Source: Amphimedon queenslandica
Lineage: Eukaryota > Porifera > Demospongiae > Haplosclerida > Niphatidae
DNA length: 36,991 nucleotides
NCBI RefSeq assembly: GCF_000090795.2
Contig: NW_003546583.1
Span: 28,171-65,161 of the forward strand
Direction: 5' to 3'
Shown here: positions 20,690-31,780 of the stretch, in pieces
Numbering within the stretch: the first letter of the stretch is position 1
Layout: each line of letters begins with the position of its first letter
Translations under genes and position numbers: made by a program
The notes under the pieces: generated by a model
The model's database searches: none
Told to the model about the DNA's origin: nothing
Seen by the model: only the letters and a program-made list of their open reading frames with translations

Positions 20690-23103
20690 CTCCTTAGATT
20701 GATCTAGAGATGTCATTCACTTCTGCTCAGGATTTAATGTCACTGATAGAGTCAATGATGACACAGCTTTTGAAATCATTAGATTACAAGTTTACTGCTC
20801 CATTCCCTGTAATGACTTACAGAGAAGCCATGGATGATGTAAGTAATCAGTGTCTTCTTTCAGGAAATTGTGGGTGAATCAAGATACATTGTGTATTGTT
20901 GGATAGTACAGGATCTTTGGCTAAAATTTTGCCAAAAATGAAAGGGAGAGAATTCTCCTTTTTAATGATTTTATCTGATACATATACATTTTCTTATGTT
21001 GTGTAGCAAGTTTGAACTCATTCCAATCAAAAATAGCTTTTTTACGAATTTTTAAAGCTACTCAAAAATTAGGCGAATGACCCTGTACTATAGTACAGGG
21101 TCGTTGGCCAAATTTTGTGAAAAATTAAAAGGAGAGAATTCTCCACTTTTATAATTTTTTCTGATGCATATACATGTTCTTATGTTGTGTGGAAAGTTTG
21201 AACTGATTCCGATCAAAAATGGATTTTTACGAATTTTAAAGTTACTCAAAAAGCCATGTGCATGTTACTGCAGTGCTAATGAAGCATGCTTTTAGCTCAC
21301 TTAGTATGCTTTGTGAGAAACCCTGTCTTATATCCTCTTAAAAAGACCTAGTTAATACAATTTAAAATCAATACAATGCATTTTTCTCTCTTTCAGTATG
21401 GATCAGATAAACCAGATACAAGGCTAGGCATGAAAGTAAGCTGATGTCACTTAATGAACTGAATCAATACTTTATTTGCAGTTCAACTGGCTCAGTGAGA
21501 AATTTAAGGACACAAGTACTTTAGTGGCTTTTGATATCCCAAAGGTAAGGCAGGAGGTGTTTAGTAGAAATGATTACCATATAGTGGGATTTATTGACGA
21601 GTAAAAAATTTGACGAAAACAGTAAATTTCTCGGGTTGGCGAGTTTTAATTTGACGAATAGTGCCCTTCGTGTACACGTGGCACAAAGTACCAAATTTTT
21701 GACGGTTATTAAATTTTGACATTTTATTTTAAATCGTCAACTCGTCAAAATAAAACCTTTGTCAATAAATCTCGCTATACGGTATGTTTCTATTGTTTAA
21801 AGGAATTTTTAAATCAAAAGAAAGGACTTAGTTTTGATACATCAGTGGAAATGTCAAATGGAATTATTTTCACATATCGTAATGGACATGTAAATGTAAG
21901 AGAGAGAGAAACATTATTATTATTGTTGTTGTTGTTATTTGTTGTTGTTCTCAGGTAATAGCTGATGGCGGAGGTGTGCTAAGTGAATCCATTATTAACG
22001 ATAAGGAAAACACAATAAATAAATTAAAGGAAATATTGGGAGACAGAGATTGTGTAGTGACATCTTTTGATGAAGAAAAGCATAAAGACAGTGCAGTAAG
22101 TGTTTGAAAATTAACAATTTACTTTACTTTAAATCAATTTATTAATTTTAAATTTATTTTGTACATGAAGCTTGATAATTTAGGAAAATTTAGAATTGAA
22201 AATGGGTCATTCTTAAAGGAAACTAAGGAGTTGCATTCACAGTTTGAGCTTCTGTGGGTAACTGGTTTCCCTTTATTTGAAGAAGAGGAGGAAGGAGGAG
22301 GGACTGTGATAAAGTCAGTGCATCATCCATTCACAGCTCCAGTGCCTGAACATGAAGAACTGATGTACTCTACTGATGCTAATCAACTGACCAAAGTTAG
22401 CACCTGATTAACAATTATAATAGTCTTAGCAAAGATTTATATCACATTATTTTTCACTGCATGAATTTTCATTACTTTTTGTTAAGTAGTATCAAGAGTA
22501 TATTATTATCATGTACTTTCGGTAGCATAATATTTACTTCTATTATTCAGAATTGCTCTTTTTTTTATCAGATTGTAGGTCAGCAGTATGATCTGGTTGT
22601 GAATGGCTGGGAGTTAGGAGGTGGCTCAATTAGGATCCACAATCCACTACTCCAGGAGCACGTATTTGAGAATATCTTAAAAGCTGAGACAACCAGTTTC
22701 TCTCATCTCATCAAAGGACTTTGGTCTGGCTGTCCTCCTCATGGTGGCATTGCTTTAGGTATAAAGTATTATATCTTGCATAATCTTAGCCAGTTGTTTT
22801 TTATGTGTACAACTGCTTTCTTTCAATAGCTATTTGAGTTTAATATGTTTTAATATGCTGCTCTTTACATGTATAAATTTTCTATATTACATTTACTGTA
22901 ATAGAAAGGTAGTACATTACATTTACTGTTCTTTCTTTTTATCCACAGGTCTGGATAGATTGATTGCTTTGCTATGCAATACAAAGACAATAAAGGAAGT
23001 GATTGCATTTCCCAAATCTTTGCAAGGCTATGACGCAATGTGTGGGTCACCAGCAACTCTCACTGATGATCAGTTACTAGAATATCATTTAAAAATCAAC
23101 TAA
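19403..23103 (+). CDS. DARS2: Mitochondrial aspartyl-tRNA synthetase
   Basis: Sixteen exons: 19403-19566, 19609-19687, 19735-19827, 19900-20004, 20089-20209, 20260-20306, 20353-20424, 20500-20604, 20698-20838, 21397-21435, 21482-21544, 21803-21895, 21955-22095, 22171-22395, 22572-22758, 22949-23103. All phases agree; 609 residues, close to the ~645 of human DARS2. The N-terminus ([12 protein letters not shown]) is Arg/Ser-rich like a mitochondrial targeting peptide. [18 protein letters not shown] begins the anticodon-binding fold. [17 protein letters not shown] is class II motif 1, [20 protein letters not shown] is motif 2, and GGIALG-LDRL (split by the last intron) is motif 3. It charges mitochondrial tRNA-Asp in the matrix. 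The first intron is 42 bp with a GC donor. The motif set is bacterial-type, not cytosolic DARS1. Confidence 0.96.
20643..20688 (+). repeat. (CT)n microsatellite
   Basis: CT dinucleotide run in the DARS2 intron just before the acceptor at 20697, where it serves as the pyrimidine tract. Confidence 0.9.
20905..21255 (-). repeat. Inverted copies of the ~180-bp satellite-like family
   Basis: Two direct copies with GGGAGAGAATTCTCC-type, TTCTTATGTTGTGTGGAAAG and AGTTTGAACTGATTCCGATC blocks. The last two are diverged reverse complements of the CTACATAGCATAAGGA and AAGTCGGAATTGGCTCAAAC blocks seen at 12120-12170 and 32600-32660. They lie in the DARS2 intron 20839-21396. Confidence 0.65.
21575..21784. 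mobile_element. TACCRTATA-type foldback MITE in a DARS2 intron
   Basis: 210 bp beginning TACCATATAGTGGGATTTAT and ending ATAAATCTCGCTATACGGTA, imperfect inverted ends. Inner GACGAG/CTCGTC blocks also pair. It is non-coding; the rest of the intron (21545-21802) is short. Confidence 0.85.
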
Positions 23104-23215
23104 AAATCATAAATAGTGTTATTATTATTATTATTAACATTGTTTATCTTTTTGTGTAATGTCATAATATTATTGTATTAACTTGATCTTCTTCTTGTAT
23201 TTTCTTGTGATCTAG

Positions 23216-23222
23216 AAATAAA
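23216..23222 (+). terminator. DARS2 polyadenylation signal
   Basis: AAATAAA about 113 bp after the DARS2 stop is the first canonical signal downstream. Confidence 0.6.
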
Positions 23223-23239
23223 TTAATGAAATTTTAGTT

Positions 23240-23640
23240 AAATTAATTAATAAAAATGAATTATGAAACAGAAAATGAGTCGCTGATAATTAAATTTTAT
23301 TAAAAATGAATTATGAAACAGGAAATGAGCTGCTACTAATTAATTCTTATTAAAAATGAATTATGAAACAGGAAATGAGGTGCTGCTAATTAATTCTTAT
23401 TAAAAACGAATTATGAAACAGGAAATGAGGTGCTACTAATTAATTTTTATTAAAAATGAATTATGAAACAGGAAATGAGCTGTCACTAATTAATTTTTAT
23501 TAATTATTACTAAAAATGAATTATAAAACAGGAAATGAGTTGCTGATAATTAATTATTATTAAAAATGAATTATGAAACAGGAAATGGGCTGCTGCTAAT
23601 TAATTTTTATTAAAAATATATTATGAAACAGAAAATGCTC
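23240..23640. repeat. 50-bp minisatellite, about eight copies
   Basis: The motif AAAATGAATTATGAAACAGG recurs starting near 23251, 23301, 23351, 23401, 23451, 23511, 23561 and 23611. One unit is about 10 bp longer. It fills the space between DARS2 and the kinesin gene. Confidence 0.95.
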
Positions 23641-23733
23641 CATTGACTCCTGTATAAAATGTGTTGCATGCAACAAGTTGCTTACATCAAATGCTGCATA
23701 GTGTATGTTGGGCTTAAGACATCTTGATTATAA

Positions 23734-23862
23734 TTAATTACTATCTTCTTTTACTACATGTACAAGACAGCTTCATTATATTAATTACTATCTTCTTTTA
23801 CTACATCTACAAGACATCTTCATTATATTAATTACTATCTTCTTTTACTACATGTACATGTA
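23734..23862. repeat. 47-bp tandem repeat, three copies
   Basis: TTAATTACTATCTTCTTTTA recurs at 23734, 23781 and 23828, just 3' of the kinesin stop. Confidence 0.9.
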
Positions 23863-23878
23863 TGTGGTACCTTATAGT

Positions 23879-26800
23879 TCATGCCAGTAGTGGATCTAGA
23901 GCATTCAGCCAATCAAATAAATCCTTATCTGTTGTCTGTAGTAGTATGCTCCTAAACTTTGTGTATATCTGGAAATTATTATTCTAAAAAAATTAAAAGA
24001 AAATGTCATTTATTATTACTGTTAAGATAGTCAGTTTCTTACAGTATTGAGTTTCATAAAGCCGGTATATTCAACTTTAGCTCTAGCTAGATTAATCATC
24101 CCTCTTTCAACCTAAACAATAATCATAAATAATACAGACCATGAATTATCATTATTAAATTAATTACCATGTCTTTATCATTATTGTATATCAATACATA
24201 AGGTCTTCTGACAACCTGAAAAACAAAAATACAACAACAACAACAACAATAATAATATGATTACATAATACAATGAATATGCAGCTAGTAAGTAATAGTT
24301 TTCATACCACATATCTTCTAATCCATTGCTTTTCCTCCTCATGATGGAACAAAAGATCTCCTCTCTTGCTTACTGAATTGCTATAAAACAAAACCAATCA
24401 TAAAAATACAACTTATAACGGTTGCTTGGACTCGCTGCAGCTCATCTTGTATCAGCACTGCATTGTTAAAACTGAGCAATGGATTGTGATTCACGGCAGA
24501 AAAAGCACCGAAATGTATACAAAGAACTAGTAAATAATGGTCTGCATGGGCAGCTATAAACATACATTGACTCTATGGTTCAATTAGTATGCACACTGCT
24601 CTTTACTGTCACTTTTAATACAAATTACTTCTCAACCACTGATGTCAATCTTATTGTACTGCAACATGTCTTGCTAGCTTTAGTAATTCTATACAAAACA
24701 CACATTTGGCATCCTGTGCTCATGTCCTATACATACATGTAATATCAAGAGTAGATAATAATAGAAGNNNNNNNNNNNNNNNNNNNNNNNNNNNNNNNNN
24801 NNNNNNNNNNNNNNNNNNNNNNNNNNNNNNNNNNNNNNNNNNNNNNNNNNNNNNNNNNNNNNNNNNNNNNNNNNNNNNNNNNNNNNNNNNNNNNNNNNNN
24901 NNNNNNNNNNNNNNNNNNNNNNNNNNNNNNNNNNNNNNNNNNNNNNNNNNNNNNNNNNNNNNNNNNNNNNNNNNNNNNNNNNNNNNNNNNNNNNNNNNNN
25001 NNNNNNNNNNNNNNNNNNNNNNNNNNNNNNNNNNNNNNNNNNNNNNNNNNNNNNNNNNNNNNNNNNNNNNNNNNNNNNNNNNNNNNNNNNNNNNNNNNNN
25101 NNNNNNNNNNNNNNNNNNNNNNNNNNNNNNNNNNNNNNNNNNNNNNNNNNNNNNNNNNNNNNNNNNNNNTCTACTCTTGGTACTATGCATGTACTTTTCT
25201 ACCATGCCTAGTTGCAATTGACCAATCAGATTTTTAGGTTCATAAATAACTTATTTACCACTGGGAGGTTTGATAAGTAATTTTCCCAGACAGTTGGAGG
25301 TTAATAAGTGTCCCGGGAGGTTGATAGGTTTGCCCAGGAAATTACTTATTAAGTTTAACTTCCTGCTTAATAGGAATGCTGTTGCCAAGTGTTGCTAAGT
25401 ACATGGTAGAAGTTCGTTATACAACTCTGTGCCAGTATCTATGGCTTTATCATACCTCAGGCCTACTCGGTATGATAAATACCATAGATACCTCCACCTC
25501 GTTGTATAACCTTTACATAAACAGTAAATGACTATACAACCATACAATGCCTATACCGTATAGGGGTTTTATTTTGTTGGTATTAAATTTCACGAATTTG
25601 TCCAGATTTGCCATTTTTTGGTACAAATTTTCGCGAATCCTACCTTCTGCAGCCATTTTCCCTAGTGTCCCACACCTCTTTTGTGGAATTTAATTTTGCA
25701 AATTTAATGAAAATGCGAAATTCGCGAAATTTATTTCCAGTGAAATATGATCCTTATACGGTAGTACTCATTGCCATGAATGTATCTTATCTCCTAACAC
25801 TCTCCAGTGTGTTTATACTGAAGAGAGAGAGAGAGAGGTTAGTGACTAATGATAATGTACTTGTCACCATAGGCTATACATTGACAGTTGTAGTATTATT
25901 GAACAGGATGAATGAGTGTAGTAGCTATGGTTGTATGGTGTTACTAAAGTTGGCAAGACACGTTGCAGTACGGCAAGATTGACATGTACATGTTTCTATC
26001 ACATGTACATATTCAAACAATGGACCATTGTCATGTTTACCGGGCAATCATTTACTTGCATGTTATATTCATTATAATAATAATGTAGTTTTTTTAAATG
26101 CACGTGCACACTAACCGACAATTGCAACAAAATAAAAGAAAGGTTTTACTAGTGACAACCAAGTTCACTATTATAGTCTTAACAGTATAATCGTTATTTT
26201 ACTAAGAAAAGGGAATTCACTGAGTAACAGACCCATTCCTCTTATAGTGTGTGTACTGTGTAGGTATATGAAGTATCAATTTGCTATAGATGAAGTAGTA
26301 CTATCACTATAGAGTCTATTCATAGCTATTTGCACTATGCATTATTAATCATATCATAGTTACCTTGAATGTATCTAACTAAAGAGAGAGAGAGGATGGT
26401 GACTATTGATAATGTACTTGTCACCATAGGCTATACATTGACAGTTGTAGTAATATTGGACAGAATGAATGAGTGTAGTAGCTATGGTTGTATGGTGTTG
26501 CTAAAGTTGGCAAGACACGTTGCAGTACGATAAGATTGACATGTACATGTTTCTATCACATGTACATATTCAAACAATGGACCATTGTCATGTTTACCAG
26601 GCAATCATTTACTTTTGTGTTATATTCATTATAATAATAATGTAGTTTTTAATGCATGTGCACACTAACTGACAATTGCAACAAAATAAAAGAAAGGTTT
26701 TACTAGTGAAAATCAAGTTCATTATTATAGTCTTAACAGTATAATTGTTATTTTACTAAGAAAAGGGACTTCACTGAGTAACAGACCCATTCCTCTTATA

Positions 26801-29800
26801 GTGTGTGTACTGTGTAGATACATAAAGTATCAATTTGCTATAGATGAAGTAGTACTATCACTATAGAGTCTATTCCCAGCTACTGGCACCATGCATTATT
26901 AATCATATCATAGTTGCCTTAAATGTATCTAACTAAAGAGAGAGAGAGAGGTTAGTGACTAATGACAATGTCCTTGTCACCATAGGCTATACATTGACAG
27001 TTGTAGTAATATTGGACAGGATGAATGAGTGTAGTAGCTATGGTTGTACGGTGTGACTAAAGTTGGCAAGACATCTTGCAGTTCGATAAGATTGACATGT
27101 ACATGTTTCTATCACATGTACATATTCAAACAATGGACCATTGTCATCAGTAGCCAGTATCTATATAAAGAGGTACATACTGACTGGAATAGTCATTCAT
27201 CTTATCATATACTAAAGGTCATATAAGAGACTATACTAGATATCAGCTACTGAATGATGAATACTTTCCAGTGTTTGGTCCTTTTTGCTGCTATTGGATT
27301 CATGATTACTGCAACTACTGCGGCTGGTTTAGGGCCGTTTCCATGCTATCCTCATTATTACTGTGAGGGGACTAATACAACTTCCGTAAGTTCAGTGATA
27401 CATCATACTATACCATCATGATAATAATCATGTGAAGTGGACTAGTCAAAAAAACAGCCTAACAGCTGTACATACAATAATACATTGGAGATCCTTATGG
27501 AGTTTGTCATAATTTTCCAAGCAAAGCCTATAGTTCACTAGCTATACACATGCAGTGATAATTATTTTCTTTCATTTATAGGCTGAAATATGCTGTGACA
27601 TTCCTGGGATCAAATCCTTTATGGGAATTGACCCTTGGACACTTGATCCCCTCTGCACCAATTGCAAGGCCTGAGAGAAAGAAGCTCTGAAAAGGAAAGA
27701 CTCTGTACTTTCAATTAATAAATAAACATTAACTAACAATAAATAAATAATTATATAACATAATCTTAAGTATTTCAGATCTGATAATAAAGTTACATTA
27801 AAAACAAATTCTTGTTAATTTTTGATGGATACAGCTACTGACCATAAATTAAAATCATTGACTGTACCACACTGTACATGTACATGTACATAGCCAGACA
27901 CTAATTTTGAACAAGACACTATACTAGGGTCACACTGACTTTTCCACTCATTATAAATTCAACCTTGATAGGTCATCATTTAAGTAGCTGCCAATTATGA
28001 ATAAGTGTTTGTTAAGTATTTGTTTATTTTAATGTTTACCACTAAGAATGTAATTAAAAAGTACAGTACATTTGTAATTATTATTAAAACCAAAAGTATA
28101 TGAAAATAAGAGATAAAAAATAGTCAAACGGCCTTGTCAGTTGCAGCCACGATATGATAGAGAAAGGCCGAGTTTTGGGTGGCATCTATCTGACTGGTGG
28201 AATCGCTCATCTAATCAGGTTCATCACTGGATTCACAACTGACATGAGTAACAAATAAACTCAGACACACTAAGTCTTGCTTGTACATGAAGCCTATCAT
28301 TCTGCCAGTAGTGGTCCTCAAAGAAGAGAAAACCAGGCTGTGTGGCTGAACGGGCAGTGTTTGAACAGTCTCATTGTCTTAAAACAAAATGACTTACTTC
28401 TAGCGTATGCTGTCCTCTTAAACGTTGCCTATAATTATTGTCTTCGCCTGTGATTTCAGTCATATTCCTTGTCCTTTTCGTCTTATTTCCTTCCCATTCC
28501 CTCTGCTGTTGAATCGCTGCCATTCTTCTTCCAGTCAGTTTACTGCCCACGTGTTTACAAAGTGTAGGTGGTAGTAATGGCGTAAATACTTGCTAAGTGG
28601 CCGCGTGCTTTGATTTTTTTTCACTTTGACAAGCTTCCTTCTACTATTATCTTATATCAAAAGAACCGAAAATCCAAGCATTGCACAACAGTGAAACACC
28701 GCCGTTTATAGCACTTAAAATAAGAAAGTTATTCAAAATTTAAAATGGCAAAGTCAGTGTGGCCCTACTATAATGCGTGTTCTTTATTCCCTTCACTTGT
28801 TATTCAGACATCATTGTAATTTGGACTGACACTTCAACTGTTGAATATAGTCTACTCAGCTTCAAACCAAACACTATAGTGTGAAAACTACAAGTATCCA
28901 TTCACAAGTTGCCAGACACTTGAATAGGTGCATAGTATACTGAATAGGTCATTAGTGCTAATGAGTCTACCTACTTCACAATACAAGACACCTACGGTGC
29001 TTGGACTCGCTGCAGTTCATCTTGTATCAACACTGCATTGTTAAAACTGAGCAATGGATTGTGATTCACGACAGAAAAAGCACCGTGATGTATACAAAGA
29101 ACTAGTAAATCATGGTCTGCATGGGCAGCTATAACCATACATTGACTCTATGGTTTAATTAGTATGAACATTTTACTGGAAATAACTTTTTTGCTAATTT
29201 TACATTTTCATCACATCCATGAAACTAAATTCCACAAAAGAGGTGTGGCACACTAGGAAAAATGGCTATAGAAGGCAATTAAGATTCGCAAAAATTTATA
29301 CCAACAAATGGCAAATCTGGACAAAATCGCAAAATTTTATACCAACAAAATAAACCCGTGCACAGTAGTGTGAGAGTACATGTATGCGTTGTAGTGATTG
29401 CATGTCTACCTTTTAATGAAGGATTTGTCTTGGACTGCTGGTACACAAACTGGAGGAGCAACACTGTATTTATTGGATCTTCTTGACACTGTAGTGTAGG
29501 AGGAGCTGGCTATACTCAGTCTATCATCATCCAGTCCTAATAGCTAATGGAATAAAGGACTAAAAAATAGCCTTATTGAGAAAATGTAATTAAAATTTGG
29601 AGTGATTTTGGAGCCAATTTCAGAATAAACCATGGGCTATAGCCTTGGGTAATTTTCTGAATTTTGTCATTTTCTTAAAATGGCCATAACTTGAAAAATT
29701 GAAGTCGGAATAACATCAAACTTGCTACACAGCATAAGGACATCAATATGTATCAGAAAATGTAATTAAAAATTGGGGGTGAATTTGGAGGCATTTTTTG

Positions 29801-30077
29801 GAAAAAACCATGGGCTATAGCCTTGGGTATTTTTCAAAATTTATTTATAGCATATCCCTTACTGATGATTGTTCATCAGTGCATTGCTTCCCATTAAGGA
29901 GCAGGTATACACATCTCTCAACTAGCGAGGCCTTGTCTTCATCAGATAATGTCAGCTCAATGTATTCGGGTACCATCATGTCCGGCTGGAGTGCGTGTAA
30001 GTCGTGAAGTCTCTGCCTTAAATGTAACATGTGCCTTAACTTTTCACTCTAAAAATACAAAAAATAATAACAATAAC

Positions 30078-30147
<70 letters not shown>

Positions 30148-31722
30148 GTATAGATATGTACAGCAAAACAATAGATATCAAAAATTAAAAAAAGAATGTA
30201 CTGCAATTTTAAAAGTTTTTGACTGCATAGCAAAGCTAGACAGCAATTAATAAATTAATTGTATGTCTGTACCTCTTCTATCATTCTCAATTTCTGGACT
30301 AGTTCCCCGTGATCCTTTATCAACGAGTTCCTTCTTAACCTTTTTGCACGTCTTCCACCTTCATCGTATAATGGATCAATCTCACCCGATAACTGATGCT
30401 CTATTAAAAGAAATATTAATAATAATAATAAACTTATTTTGTTATTATTAGTATAAACTGACCTGGAGTTTTGTCCATTGTCTTACGTAGAGACACATCA
30501 AATATGCTGACAGTTCTATAACTAATAAAATAATAATAATAATAATAATAATGATTATATTCGTTTAATTACAAGTTTAAGAAAAAAGAAAAAGAGAGAG
30601 AGAGAACAATCACACAACCCACAAAAACACTAAGTAAATTTGTAATAATATTCATACATGTCTTTGGTATAAATACACTCACTTCTCTGGGTTTGATTTA
30701 TTTCCTCCAGTAAAGAAACTGAAGAATGATTTGGATGGTTGTGGTTTAGAATCTCGACCAAATATCCTTAGAGTGATGTCCTTAGTGAAACAAGCAGGTT
30801 GTGAGCCATTGTCAAACTATAATAGAAATACATGAATGTGATTGATGTATTAATGGTATTTTATATTATACTAATGGCATTACCTCAATATAAACTGATA
30901 GAGCTATGTATACATATTCTCCTGATGGTGTAATCCTAATGGTAAAATAATTAAATAAAAGTTATTAATAATTATTATTTATGTTTGTACCTATTCAATA
31001 GAATATTCTCATGTAACGAACTATCCCAAGCAGTTTCAATACAGTAACACAACCTGAAATAAATTAATAACTATCAATAACTATTAATAATTAGCATTAA
31101 TTAACCACTAAAGTACATTGCAATTACAACTTACATTCCGTCACTGTCTGGTCCATGCAATGATGGAGTGAAAGAGCTAAGAGACAGAACTTGATTAGAA
31201 TCATCAATCACTTCATTTTCGTTACTCCTCACACGACCTAAGACAACACAACATAACAATGTACTTCTAAATTTAAAAAGAAAATTACGTACATGTACTT
31301 TTACATGTACATGTACATGTAAAAGTACATATAAAAGTACATGTACAAGTACATGTAGTAACATTAATAATAATGATACATTTACATACTATTATGAAAG
31401 TGAACAGGCATACATATACATGTACATGTAAAGCAAACATTATTTATTTTAAAGACACATATTGCCTCAAGGCGTATTATCATTACCAATAGCAATTTCA
31501 TTGACTTTGCTCCAGTAGAGTTCAGACCCTGCTTCATACAATAGGCTCATTCTAATCCTCCTTTGAATCCCTTGAGACAAGAGGAAACAAGATATATCAT
31601 TGGAGTGATCCACTGGAACACCTTTATACCTAATCATAATAACAACAACAACAACAATAATAATAATAATAACAATAAATAAATAAATAAATAAATGCAA
31701 TCATAATAATAATACTAATGTA

Positions 31723-31780
<58 letters not shown>

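Noticed and set aside
25608-25982. 124-codon open frame over 25608-25982
   Set aside because: It spans a foldback element and the first 557-bp repeat copy and is not preserved in the other copies.
29949-30233. Poly-Asn and poly-Ile open frames
   Set aside because: Translation of the (AAT)n microsatellite; the only coding sequence there is kinesin exon 29863-30048 on the minus strand.
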